Shown here piece after piece: positions 17,699-26,240 of a stretch of 64,000 nt of DNA. The notes under the pieces were generated by a model. It was not told the DNA's origin, searched no databases, and saw nothing but the letters and a program-made list of their open reading frames with translations. Each line of letters starts with the position of its first letter. Positions within the stretch are counted from its first letter, which is position 1. Source of the stretch: Methylomonas fluvii (lineage in GTDB: Bacteria; Pseudomonadota; Gammaproteobacteria; Methylococcales; Methylomonadaceae); the NCBI RefSeq assembly GCF_014850975.1, contig NZ_JACXST010000001.1, positions 558,001 through 622,000 on the forward strand. The letters run 5' to 3'. Made by a program: the position numbers and the translations under genes.

Positions 17699-20065
17699 AT
17701 GTCCAAAATGCGCGTTGCCTCCTTGTCGATTGCCGGTGTTATTTTCGGTGGAATTGCTTTGGTAGCAGGACTATTGCTGGCATCGCTACCCGCCGAAAAT
17801 GGCAAAGTGGTTTTACCCGGCCTTTCCAGTCAAGCCAGCGTCAAAAGCGATACATTCGGTGTGCCGGAAATCGAAGCAACCCAGCGGGAAGACACCTATC
17901 GCGTGCTGGGCTACTTGCATGCCCGCGACCGCTTGTTTCAGATGGAATTGATGCGCCGCAGAAGCGCCGGACGCCTAGCCGAGCTGTTTGGCGCCAAGGC
18001 ATTGGAAGCCGACCGCAAGCAACGTGTTTATCAAATGGACCGCGCGGCGCAACGCATCGTTGCCGATTTGCCCCCCGCTCAGCGCTTGGCGCTGCAAGCT
18101 TATGTCGATGGCGTGAATCAATTTATCGGCAATACTCGCATTCTGCCGCCGGAGTTTCTGGCGCTGCGCCACCACCCCGAGCCTTGGCGTCCCGAAGACA
18201 GTATCTTGGTCGAGTTGGCGATGTTTCAAACCCTGAACGGTCAGGAACAGGACGAGCGCATGGTCAGCGTCATGGCTCGCGCGCTGCCTCAGGAATTGGT
18301 GACCTTCTTGACGCCGGATACCGATCTCTACGCCAAGGCATTAATCGGCGGCAGCCTGCCGCGCCGCTTTAATCCGTCAATTCCGCTTGAGGCCCTGGCC
18401 AGCCTGCCCGGCAGCAAGTCAACGCTGGCGCTTAACCAAGCAGTGGATGCCGAAAACGTGGTGTCCGGCTCCAACAACTGGGTGGTTGCCGGCAGCAAAA
18501 CCCGCGATGGTCGGGCGATGATCGCCAGCGATATGCACTTGGCGCTGAATGTGCCCAACATCTGGTATCGCGCCGATCTGAGCTACGGCAACCGCCATAT
18601 CTACGGCGTGACCTTACCTGGCGCTCCCGCCGTGATCCTGGGTGGCAACGATGATGTGGCCTGGGGCTTTACCAATGTCACAGGCGACTTTCTGGATTTG
18701 ATTCGCCTGGAAACTGATCCGGCCCATCCCGGCCAATATCGCACACCGCAAGGCTGGCAAGCGTTTAGCGAACACCGGGAAACCATTCGGGTTAAAGGCG
18801 AACCTGACGTGATGCTGACCTTACGCGACAGCGAGTGGGGTCCAGTGTCAGATCAGGACCTGCTGGGCCAACCCGTGGCGATCAAATGGATTGCGCTTGA
18901 GCCGCACTTTGTGGACCTGGGCCTGATGGATATGGACCAAGCCCGCAATACCCAGCAAGCCATGGCGGTGATGAATCGCTTCGGCGGGCCGCCGCAGAAT
19001 GTGGTGATTGCTGATCGTGATGGCCATATCGCCTGGACTTACATGGGCCGCTTCCCCAAACGCCGCGGATTCGACGGCCTGATCAGCCAGTCCTGGGCCG
19101 ACGGCAACTTTGCTTGGGACGGCTCTATCCCTCCCGATGAATTGCCACGGCTGTTGGACCCGGCCGAGGGTTTTATCGTCACCGCCAACAATCGCACCCT
19201 AGGCCGGGATTACCCGTATGTGATCGGCCACAACTGGTCCTTGAGCTACCGGGCGTACCGCATTGAAGAGTTGCTGAAAAATCGCAGTGGTTTAAACGAA
19301 CAGGACTTGCTGGCAATTCAGTTGGATACCCGCAGCGAAATTCTGGCGTTTTACCAGCAATTGGCGCTGGACGCTTTGGACCATCTGAACGAGGCGGACG
19401 ACAATTTGCAAAAAGCCCGCAACGCCATCGCCGCCTGGGACGGTTATATGCAAACCGGCAGCATCGGCGCGCCAATCTTGAGTGAATTCCGCACCCGCCT
19501 GGCCGGCGCAGTGTTTGAGAAAGTGGTCGCGGCAGGCCAAACACTGGACCCGCAATTTCGTTACGCCTGGCGGGAAATGGAAACGCCGCTGCGGCAATTG
19601 CTGACGCAACGGCCCAAAGGCGTGCTGAACCCGCGTTATCAAGACGATTGGCAGGCCATGATCGTGGCGACCTTGCGGCAAACCGTACAAGCATTGCGCG
19701 AGAAATACCCCACTGTCGAACCCGATCAACTGACCTGGGGCATGACCCACCCGGTTAATTTGCGCCACCCGTTCAGCAAAGTGGCGTCTGCGTTGAGCGG
19801 CGTGCTGGATATGCCGGCCTTCGACAGCGACGGCTGCGCCAGCGTTTGCGTCAAGGTCATGGACAACGCCCATGGTGCCAGCGAACGGCTGGTCTTGTCA
19901 CCGTCACACTCGGAAAACGCCCTGTTCCACATGCCGGGCGGCCAGTCCGGCCACCCTTTATCGGCACATTACCGCGACCAGCAGAATTTTTGGCGGGATG
20001 GAGTGGCCTTGCCGATGCGGTCGGCGAAGGCTGGAGATGTGTTGCAGTTTGTACCACGGTTATAG
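17699..20065 (+). CDS. Penicillin acylase family protein (Ntn hydrolase)
   Basis: This is a 788-residue precursor of the penicillin/acyl-homoserine-lactone acylase family. An N-terminal hydrophobic segment (residues 5-30) suggests export or a membrane anchor. The self-processing site is visible as VVSGSNNWVVAG, with S258 as the expected N-terminal nucleophile of the beta chain after cleavage. Residues typical of the beta subunit (GAPAVILGGNDDVAWGFTN) follow. Family members hydrolyse amide bonds of beta-lactams, N-acyl-homoserine lactones or other acyl compounds; the substrate here cannot be read from sequence. A TATAAT at 17629-17634 may be its -10 element. It is monocistronic. Confidence 0.9.
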   Translation: MSKMRVASLSIAGVIFGGIALVAGLLLASLPAENGKVVLPGLSSQASVKSDTFGVPEIEATQREDTYRVLGYLHARDRLFQMELMRRRSAGRLAELFGAKALEADRKQRVYQMDRAAQRIVADLPPAQRLALQAYVDGVNQFIGNTRILPPEFLALRHHPEPWRPEDSILVELAMFQTLNGQEQDERMVSVMARALPQELVTFLTPDTDLYAKALIGGSLPRRFNPSIPLEALASLPGSKSTLALNQAVDAENVVSGSNNWVVAGSKTRDGRAMIASDMHLALNVPNIWYRADLSYGNRHIYGVTLPGAPAVILGGNDDVAWGFTNVTGDFLDLIRLETDPAHPGQYRTPQGWQAFSEHRETIRVKGEPDVMLTLRDSEWGPVSDQDLLGQPVAIKWIALEPHFVDLGLMDMDQARNTQQAMAVMNRFGGPPQNVVIADRDGHIAWTYMGRFPKRRGFDGLISQSWADGNFAWDGSIPPDELPRLLDPAEGFIVTANNRTLGRDYPYVIGHNWSLSYRAYRIEELLKNRSGLNEQDLLAIQLDTRSEILAFYQQLALDALDHLNEADDNLQKARNAIAAWDGYMQTGSIGAPILSEFRTRLAGAVFEKVVAAGQTLDPQFRYAWREMETPLRQLLTQRPKGVLNPRYQDDWQAMIVATLRQTVQALREKYPTVEPDQLTWGMTHPVNLRHPFSKVASALSGVLDMPAFDSDGCASVCVKVMDNAHGASERLVLSPSHSENALFHMPGGQSGHPLSAHYRDQQNFWRDGVALPMRSAKAGDVLQFVPRL

Positions 20066-20218
20066 AGCCAATGTGGGCGCTCTGTCCCTCATACTTACAT
20101 TATTAACCTGGCTGCCCCTGTCACTGGTGTTCTCTGATGCTCAAGCGGTGATGAACGGCTTTTTCAAAAATCTGTAAAAAATGTGTCAGAGTTGTTGCTT
20201 CCTGGACATTGAACGTCG

Positions 20219-21067
20219 TCACGACAAATCGCCCAACTCCTGCTCAATCTGTTCAATACTCGGCAAATTTTTGGTTAGCTCAACTGGCAGAGATTCAACA
20301 AGCTGATACTCTGCCACACCGATCGGCTTGTTGGTGTCACGCAAAGCATATTCGGCAACGATCCGGTTTTGCGTCTTGCACAGCAACAGGCCAATGGTTG
20401 GCTGGTCGTGCTCGGATTTCAGTTGCACATCTACCGCCGTCAGGTAAAAGCTCAATTGCCCCGTGTGTTCCGGCTTGAAAGCACCGGTTTTGAGCTCCAC
20501 CACCACGTAGCAGCGCAGCTTCAGGTGGTAAAACAACAAGTCGATGAAAAAATCGTCGCCACCCACTTCCAGATGATACTGCCGGCCGACAAAGGCAAAG
20601 CCAGCGCCAAGTTCGATCAGAAAACGTGTGATGTGCTGGACCAGCGCGTTTTCAATTTCTCGTTCATCGGCTTCCTGGCCGATGCCGAGAAAATCGAACA
20701 AGTAAGGGTCTTTCAAAGATTCGCGGGCCAAATCCGAATGGGGTTTTGGCAAATTGGCTTCGAAATTGGTGACAGCATTACCTTCCCGTTCCAACAAACG
20801 GGTTTCGATGTGGATGTTCAGCACATTGCGCGACCAAGCGTATTCGATAGCCCGCTCGGCGTAGCGCTTACGGTTTTCAGCGTCTTTTAGCTTGCTGAGT
20901 AACACCAAGTTATGGCCCCAGGGTAATCGTCCAACAAGCTGTTGGACAATTTCGGCATCGGGCCAGGCTTCCGCGAAAGCGCGCATGTACATCAGATTGG
21001 CTCGCGAAAAGCCTTTCATATCCGGAAACGCGGTGCGCAAATCGTGTGCAAGGACTTGCTGACCGCG
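20219..21067 (-). pseudogene. yhcG: YhcG-like PDDEXK nuclease, 5'-truncated
   Basis: The frame encodes the C-terminal part of a DUF1016/YhcG nuclease. Motifs are FPDMKGFSRANLMYMRAFAEAWPD and the PDDEXK core GGDDFFIDLLFYHLKL with CYVVVELKTGAF. The family normally has about 350 residues; here only about 280 remain. The N-terminal DUF1016 domain is replaced at about 21060 by an IS21-type istA remnant in another frame, and an in-frame stop lies just upstream. The first usable start is a TTG near 21040. YhcG-type genes often sit with restriction-modification loci, but no partner is present. It is probably a dead fragment. Confidence 0.8.
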
Positions 21068-21395
21068 AGGCTTTCCACGCCTTCACATAACGCTGCACTG
21101 CACTATAGCCACCGATATAACCTTCCACCTGTAAGCATTCGTACAAGCGCTGGGCGGTACGCTTACGCTTTTTGCCCGGCAAGGCCGCATCGGTCTCCAG
21201 CCACGTCGTCAATTGCTCGATAAAGTCGCCCAGTTTCAAATGGGGTTGATGCTGACGGGGCGGATAGACCGGCTCTTCGATCGTTTTGAGGTGTTTACGA
21301 ATCGTGGGACGGGACAACTTGAACTGCTTCGCCAAGTCGCTGATGGTGACGTTTTCAACAAAATGCAGTCGCCTGATTTCGGGTATGACATCCAT
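21060..21395 (-). pseudogene. istA: IS21-family istA transposase, N-terminal remnant
   Basis: From the ATG at 21395 the frame reads like the IstA N-terminus: a helix-turn-helix (IRRLHFVENVTISDLAKQFKLSRPTIRKHL) and the EGYIGGYSAVQRYVKAW segment. Homology stops at about 21060, where the sequence joins yhcG; the frame then continues as nonsense to 20910. The DDE catalytic region and istB are absent. The junction therefore records an IS21 insertion followed by loss of most of the element, or insertion-mediated deletion. Confidence 0.8.
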
Positions 21396-21434
21396 TTTTA
21401 TCACTCCAGGTTTCTCCGGCAAAAAGCCGGTCAT

Positions 21435-21615
21435 TGAACTACCTGGGGTGGAAACTTTTCAACGCTCTTTTCCCCAGGACCCTGGAAAGTTTTGCACGCC
21501 GTTTTGCAACCAACGCTCGTCGATTTCGTTTTTCGCCGCAGTCTCAGGGCTTCTAAGAATGATGCCCAAGACGGCTTCTTCGAATCTATCTTGTTTAGTC
21601 TGTGTGCTCATTTTT
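21435..21615. repeat. Putative IS21 end with repeated TGGAAA-type sites
   Basis: Upstream of the istA remnant are two related sites, TGGAAACTTTTCAACGC (near 21449) and TGGAAAGTTTTGCACGCC (near 21484). They are enclosed in part by an inverted pair CCTGGGG (21442-21448) and CCCCAGG (21472-21478). IS21 ends usually carry several transposase-binding repeats, so this is probably the element's left end. The exact terminus and target duplication could not be fixed. Confidence 0.45.
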
Positions 21616-21969
21616 TTAGTAAACCTTGCGTCTGGATTTGGGTAGCGGTTCTGGTTCGGTTGTCGCGTATTTCAGGAAAAGTGGAAGCGTAGGCGGGTAC
21701 CTTTCTCCCGAATCAATGCAGCCTTGCACCCCTCTCTCGACCTGAGTTGAGGAAAGCCGGTCGATTTGCCTTGCCCATTCAATTTTGGCTAACCGAAGCG
21801 CGTCCAACGACGAGAAACTGTCCGTCCAAAGCCTCTGGTAGATTGCCATCATCCTCGCGAACAAATAGTCCGTTTGTTCCATCGCCTCGTTGCTCGGGGT
21901 TATAGCGCTGCGCAACTGCTCCAATGATTTCGGAAGAGATGTTTGTTGATTGCTGGTACTTGTTCGCAT
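21616..21969 (-). CDS. Lambda P-like replication protein
   Basis: This 117-residue protein contains LFARMMAIYQRLWTDSF, WARQIDRLSSTQVERG and YPPTLPLFLKYA. That layout fits phage replication protein P-type helicase loaders. The start is the ATG at 21969 with CGGAG nine bases upstream. Longer frames would run deeper into the neighbouring gene. It overlaps the end of the O-like gene by about 190 bp in a different frame, an unusually long overlap. With the O-like gene it probably formed the replication module of a phage-derived integrative element. Function is inferred from motif resemblance and pairing. Confidence 0.65.
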   Translation of the reverse strand: MRTSTSNQQTSLPKSLEQLRSAITPSNEAMEQTDYLFARMMAIYQRLWTDSFSSLDALRLAKIEWARQIDRLSSTQVERGVQGCIDSGERYPPTLPLFLKYATTEPEPLPKSRRKVY

Positions 21970-22795
21970 AAGAATTTGCTCCGGTTTTGGGTGTGATGGT
22001 TGAGTCCTGGATAAAGCCTTCGGTCTTGTCCGCATTGCGGAATATCAGACCTAGCGAGTCATAAACCTTGCCATCTTTGTTCTGGCCCATATGCCAGGCC
22101 GATTTTGCACAGCCGTTTATGGCTGCCTTTAGCCTCTCTGGTGTGTAATTTTTTAGAGCCTTGGTGATAACTAATTTTCTTTTGTCATCTAACACTGCTC
22201 CAGGGTGATTCATTGTTTTCTGCCAATAATTGAAAACATCGCTCACTGGATCGACTTGAATTTCATCCTCATTTTTTTGAGGTGGTGAAGTGATGTTTAT
22301 ATTATTGGGGGTTAATAAGGGGGGTTCTATTGGGGGTTCATGTACACGGTGTGGACTTTTCGGGTTCGAGGTGTGTACTTTTCGAGGTTCGAGGTGTGTA
22401 CTTATCGCGCGTCTTTTAATGTCACGTAGGTTGTTGATTTTCTCGATAAGTTCGAGGCGTGTACTATTGAAAAGTACAAACCGCGGACTTTTCGCCGGAT
22501 CGTAGATAATTTTTTCAAACCAACTTTCATCAAAAGTTATTTGATATGTGTTTACTTTTCGTCCCTCCCCAATTTCTGCATGGGCTCTAATTTCAATTAG
22601 GCCAGCGCCACTTAGAACGTGAAGGCATTTTGAAATGGTGGATTTCGACTTAATTGAAGTTTCAAACATCAGCGCTTGATAGCCCACGAAGCAAAACCCA
22701 TTGTCATTTGCGTGATCGCAAAGCACGATAAGAACGAGTTTCTCCATTGCGTCGAGTGGCATGTGATAAGCCATATTGATATGTTTATTACTCAT
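21779..22795 (-). CDS. Phage O-like replication protein with winged-helix N-terminus
   Basis: This is a 338-residue protein. The N-terminal 100 residues form a winged-helix domain (MPLDAMEKLVLIVLCDHAND, TSIKSKSTISKCLHVLSGAGLIEIR). A proline-rich linker follows. The C-terminal region (LVITKALKNYTPERLKAAINGC, SAWHMGQNKDGKVYDSLGLIFRN) is common in phage replication initiators of the O/DnaD-like type. Its ATG overlaps the stop of the upstream 55-residue gene (ATGA). The last 190 bp overlap the P-like gene. It probably binds an origin, which was not located. Its short repetitive stretch of AAGTACACA-like sequence (about 22370-22470) is a candidate place to look. Confidence 0.7.
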   Translation of the reverse strand: MSNKHINMAYHMPLDAMEKLVLIVLCDHANDNGFCFVGYQALMFETSIKSKSTISKCLHVLSGAGLIEIRAHAEIGEGRKVNTYQITFDESWFEKIIYDPAKSPRFVLFNSTRLELIEKINNLRDIKRRAISTHLEPRKVHTSNPKSPHRVHEPPIEPPLLTPNNINITSPPQKNEDEIQVDPVSDVFNYWQKTMNHPGAVLDDKRKLVITKALKNYTPERLKAAINGCAKSAWHMGQNKDGKVYDSLGLIFRNADKTEGFIQDSTITPKTGANSYANKYQQSTNISSEIIGAVAQRYNPEQRGDGTNGLFVREDDGNLPEALDGQFLVVGRASVSQN

Positions 22796-22959
22796 TTCCT
22801 ACCGTCCTGTCTGGCTACAGCAGCTAACGCCTTGTATGATGCAAGACCGGCATATAGCTTGTCGTAAGCCTGGCAGGTGGGGCTGGCGTGGTATTCGCCG
22901 GCCCGTAACGGGGTACCGCAGCCACGACACAGGCGGATAGTGTTGTTATTGGTCGGCAT
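22792..22959 (-). CDS. 55-residue Cys-motif protein of the integrative element
   Basis: This short gene starts at the ATG at 22959. The product has LCRGCGTPLRAGEYHASPTC, a CxxC plus a distal Cys, typical of small phage-type zinc-ribbon proteins. Its TGA overlaps the ATG of the O-like gene. It ends 8 bp after the AlpA-like gene and runs the same way, so all are probably co-translated. Function is unknown; support is the operon fit and the Cys spacing. Confidence 0.55.
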   Translation of the reverse strand: MPTNNNTIRLCRGCGTPLRAGEYHASPTCQAYDKLYAGLASYKALAAVARQDGRK

Positions 22960-22967
22960 GACGCCAC

Positions 22968-23219
22968 CTACGCCGCGTAAGAGCGCGCTGCTACCAAATC
23001 AGATACTAATTTTTTAATATCTGTTTCTGATTTTCCCGCGATTAGGGCTTTATTAACTAAATCAATTTCGTTGTCCGGCCAGGCTGATGCCTCACCTATT
23101 TTGATCGGTGGTGGGAGTAACCCGGCTTTGATTGCCCGGTAAAATGAAGTGCGCGGTCTGCCGGTTGCCTCGCTGGCAGCGGAGAATCGCAATAACTTGA
23201 TTATGTTTTGGTTTGCCAC
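22968..23219 (-). CDS. AlpA-family phage regulator
   Basis: This 83-residue protein has the AlpA/Prophage_AlpA helix-turn-helix pattern: LLRFSAASEATGRPRTSFYRAIKAGLLPPPIKIGEASAWPDNEID. AlpA-type proteins activate excision or satellite genes from their own element. It sits between the integrase side and the replication genes, as in phage satellites. The ATG at 23219 is used; a 136-bp AT-rich gap separates it from the upstream gene. Confidence 0.85.
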   Translation of the reverse strand: MANQNIIKLLRFSAASEATGRPRTSFYRAIKAGLLPPPIKIGEASAWPDNEIDLVNKALIAGKSETDIKKLVSDLVAARSYAA

Positions 23220-23355
23220 TTTTAACCCCTTTTTGCTTGGGTCAGCGCGGAATGCGCTGGAACATGTGTGGCGTAGTTTTATTGTTTTGTAATTCTCAAA
23301 TAAGGCAGCATATTTATTTTAATTTATATTCACCTGCCTATGCCATTGAATTTGT

Positions 23356-23904
23356 TTATATTTTTAACTCTCCATACCCGTCAATTGCTTCATCATCCCC
23401 TTGTTTCCAAGTCCACATCCGCCCATTATAAATAAGCTCGCCATTACTGATTTTAATGCCCCGCTTATCTAGCAAAACAATAATCCCAAGCGGCTCGGAA
23501 TTCACAATAACTTTTGCATCACTTGGTATTTTGTGCATGTTCCGAGCCTTACGAATACTGCTATCATTTTCCAAGCCAAGTAACTCTGCTGCTAAATCCG
23601 TAGCTTTATTACTGAACTGGCCTTTTGCATTACCATTATTTGATTCAACAGTTTGAATTATGCGTTTCGATAAATGATAGGCAAGTGCGTAAGCTAGCAT
23701 TTTATTGCCGGCCCTTTTCTTTCGCTGTTTTTTAAAAAATGCAACTGGAAGCACAATAGTTGCATTGCATGCTTTTTTCCCGTCAAAAAATACTTGACCA
23801 AAAGAAGTAACATCATCCTGATCACTATAATTTGTCATCAAGTCGAATTTTATCCGCTGGTCGTCAGATTCAATCTTCCATTTGATACTATCTAGCTTAG
23901 CCAT
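23356..23904 (-). CDS. Hypothetical protein of the integrative element
   Basis: This 182-residue soluble, lysine-rich protein has no motif I recognise. Its ATG lies at 23904, inside the last codons of the integrase gene (8-bp overlap), so translation is coupled. The upstream half is basic (FFKKQRKKRAG) and the C-terminus is Trp/Gly-rich (NGRMWTWKQGDDEAIDGYG). Codon use is more AT-rich than the host genes around it. It may be a regulatory or accessory factor of the element. Confidence 0.65.
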   Translation of the reverse strand: MAKLDSIKWKIESDDQRIKFDLMTNYSDQDDVTSFGQVFFDGKKACNATIVLPVAFFKKQRKKRAGNKMLAYALAYHLSKRIIQTVESNNGNAKGQFSNKATDLAAELLGLENDSSIRKARNMHKIPSDAKVIVNSEPLGIIVLLDKRGIKISNGELIYNGRMWTWKQGDDEAIDGYGELKI

Positions 23905-25158
23905 TTTTCACCTTCCTGATGGGAGTGACATTCCATGACTTGCCTTTGTCACAAGCCTCCAGCAAGTTCGCCAGCTTTTGCAAAGCCGATTTACGTTCGT
24001 CAAAGTAATCATGGCGGTTGTAGATACCCTCGACGCCTTTGATTTTATGGTTAAGGCAACGCTCGGCAATATGAGAATCGACGCCAAGTGCGGCCAGGTG
24101 GGTACGGGCTGTGCGCCTAAAGTCGTGGATCGTGAAAGGTTCGACGCCGGGCATATTGGCTTTCACTTTGGACAGGGCCACATTCAATGTGTTTTCATGG
24201 ATATACGGTAATCGCTGTTCCTGGTATTTCCGGGCCGGGAACAGGTATTCACCATCGGACAGCCGGATAATATCCCGCAGTAACTCAACCGCCTGTTTGG
24301 GTAGTGGGATAGTAATTTCAGCCTTGGTTTTGGTGTCGCTGGTGGTGAGTCGCCACGTAGCGTTATCCAGGTCGAACTGGTCGACACGCGCCGTTATCAG
24401 TTCGCCTTTTCTTACGGCCAACATCAATAAGAGCTTCATCGTCATTTCATTCATTGATGAAAAGCCCTTGGTTTTGCGCATGGCCTCGAACAGCGTAACC
24501 AATTCATCACGGGATAGCGCTCTATCCCTTGCTTCTTCCTTGCCGCCAGCGTCGGACAAGTCAAAAGCCGACGCCGGATTGAATTGGTGATATGGCGCTT
24601 GATGGCGAAATCGAACATACGCTTAGTCCATCGCAACACGTCGTTTGCGATGGTGGGCGCCCCACGCTCGACAATGGTTTCCAGCATCCTGGAAATATCC
24701 ATCGGCTTTACATCCTCGACCGGAATTTTGCCGATATTCGGTTTAATGTCCTTCTCGATCCTAGCCCGGACAATGTTGGGATGCTTCCAACGGCCAAGAA
24801 TAGTCTTGTTGAAATACTCCTCCGCCAGCTCCGCCACGGTGTAAGCGTTTTTAGCGGCTTCGATCTTGGCTAAGGCTTCCGCTTTGCGTTCCTGCTTTTC
24901 GCCTGCCACGTCATAACCTAGCGCCACACGTGCCCGCAGTTTTTTGGCTTGGCGGCGAGCTTCTGCCAAGGATAGGTCGGCGTATGTGCCAAGGTTCATG
25001 ACTCGACGGACACCAGCGAACCGATAACGAAACCGCCAAACCGGTGTTGCCATGTCTTTACGAAAGCTCATAAACAAACCGCCACCGTCGCCGCGTTGTT
25101 CAAAACGTTCGCCGCTTTTAATCCATGCCCTGATTTGAATGTCTGTTAGTTCACGCAT
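23897..25158 (-). pseudogene. int: Tyrosine recombinase (integrase), frameshifted
   Basis: The N-terminal half (from the ATG at 25158, GGAGG six bases upstream) has the P4-type DUF4102 arm-binding region and a SAM-like core-binding domain (YTVAELAEEYFNKTILGRW). The catalytic half continues in another frame (ALSRDELVTLFEAM, HDFRRTARTHLAALGVDSHIAERCLNH, YNRHDYFDER), showing H-x-x-R and the final Tyr. The shift is caused by a 5-bp tandem duplication (minus-strand TCAAT) at 24578-24587. Removing it restores HITNPASAFDLSDAGG. Without readthrough the integrase is inactive. Confidence 0.88.
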
Positions 25159-25270
25159 AGTAGCCTCCAGTGGTGGGCACCAGTAAAAGTGAAGGTTTTT
25201 GGTTGCTGGTGCCCTCACTGGTGCACGGGTATTATGCGCTTCCCTGGGACAATATGAAACTAATAGGCAC

Positions 25271-25293
25271 AAAAAAGCCGCGAATTACGCGGC
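25271..25293 (-). terminator. Terminator downstream of yicC
   Basis: On the minus strand GCCGCG-TAATT-CGCGGC is followed by six T. It lies 42 bp past the yicC stop and also marks the edge of the integrative element. Confidence 0.8.
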
Positions 25294-25309
25294 CTGTAGT
25301 GGGTTAGTG

Positions 25310-25328
25310 AGACTGTCCGGGACAGTCT
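25310..25328. other. Perfect 19-bp palindrome between yicC and the integrase (att candidate)
   Basis: AGACTGTCC-G-GGACAGTCT is a perfect 9+1+9 dyad located 7 bp from the yicC stop, on the integrase side. Its position fits an attachment core or a recombinase/regulator site. No second copy was found at the left side of the element, so the attachment role is open. Confidence 0.35.
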
Positions 25329-25334
25329 GAAACT

Positions 25335-26198
25335 TCATTCAATATTTTGTATTTGCTCACGCATCTGTTCGATAAGCACTTTCAAATCGATGGAAATCTG
25401 CGTCATTTCCCGGTCGGCGGATTTGGAGCCCAAGGTGTTAGCCTCGCGGTTCATTTCCTGCATTAAAAAATCCAGGCGGCGGCCGGTGGGTTCCGGTTGT
25501 TTCAGGGTGCGCTGTACTTCGGCGACATGGGTTTCCAAGCGATCCAATTCTTCGGCCACATCCAGCTTTTGCGCCAGCAACACCAACTCCTGCTCCAAGC
25601 GATCAAAATTCGGCTCTGCGACCATCTCCAGCACCCGGCTGGTAAGCTTGCTACGCAGGTTATGCAGCACATCGGGCATACGTTTGTGGGCCGCTTCGAC
25701 CAACAAATTAATCTTTTGACAGCGGTCTTCCAGAAGTTGCGCCAGTTGCGCACCTTCACGGGCGCGGGTTTCCAGCATTTTGTCCAGCGTTAAGTCCAGC
25801 AACCGGACGATTTTTTCGCGTAGCGCTTCCTTGTCGGTTTCGGTTTCTTGTTGCACCCCCGGAAACGCCAACACCTCCAGTGCGGAAAACGGCTGCGGAT
25901 TGCTCATCAAGGTTTCGATACCGGCAGTAGCGGACAGCAGTTTTTCGATTATTTCCCGATTCACATTAAAGCTGTTGTCGCTGGCTTGTTTTTTGTAACT
26001 CAAGGCGCATTCGATTTTGCCGCGCTTGAGTTTGTCGGCAATCAGGCGGCGGGCATCGGCTTCGACAAAGCGCAGTCGCTCCGGCAACTTGACGCTAACA
26101 TCGCTGTAACGATGGTTAACCGAACGTAATTCGCAAAGGATGGTCAGATTGTCGGCGCTTATTTCGCCGTCCGCGAAAGCGGTCATGCTTCTTATCAT
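25335..26198 (-). CDS. yicC: YicC-family endoribonuclease
   Basis: This 287-residue protein starts with the YicC signature MIRSMTAFADGE and SVNHRYSDVSVKLPERLR. It ends with LDFLMQEMNREANTLGSKSAD and the helical tail typical of the family (about 287 residues in E. coli). YicC proteins are RNA endonucleases linked to sRNA decay and stationary-phase stress. It is divergent from the kinase gene at 26241 with only 42 bp between starts. The integrative element ends just downstream. Confidence 0.95.
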   Translation of the reverse strand: MIRSMTAFADGEISADNLTILCELRSVNHRYSDVSVKLPERLRFVEADARRLIADKLKRGKIECALSYKKQASDNSFNVNREIIEKLLSATAGIETLMSNPQPFSALEVLAFPGVQQETETDKEALREKIVRLLDLTLDKMLETRAREGAQLAQLLEDRCQKINLLVEAAHKRMPDVLHNLRSKLTSRVLEMVAEPNFDRLEQELVLLAQKLDVAEELDRLETHVAEVQRTLKQPEPTGRRLDFLMQEMNREANTLGSKSADREMTQISIDLKVLIEQMREQIQNIE

Positions 26199-26240
26199 TT
26201 TTCACCTATAATCGTTACGCTTAACCCGCGCAGCTTGCAC

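Larger units (their letters stand above)
21616..25334 (-). mobile_element. Degenerate integrative element (satellite/PICI-like gene order)
   Basis: All genes run on the minus strand in the order integrase, unknown, AlpA-like regulator, small Cys protein, O-like and P-like replication genes. This order resembles Gram-negative phage-inducible chromosomal islands. There are no structural phage genes. The right boundary lies between 25159 and the yicC stop at 25335; the left boundary is hidden by the IS21 remnant and truncated yhcG, and may reach 20219 or further. A frameshift in the integrase means it is unlikely to move on its own. The coordinates are a working estimate. Confidence 0.6.
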
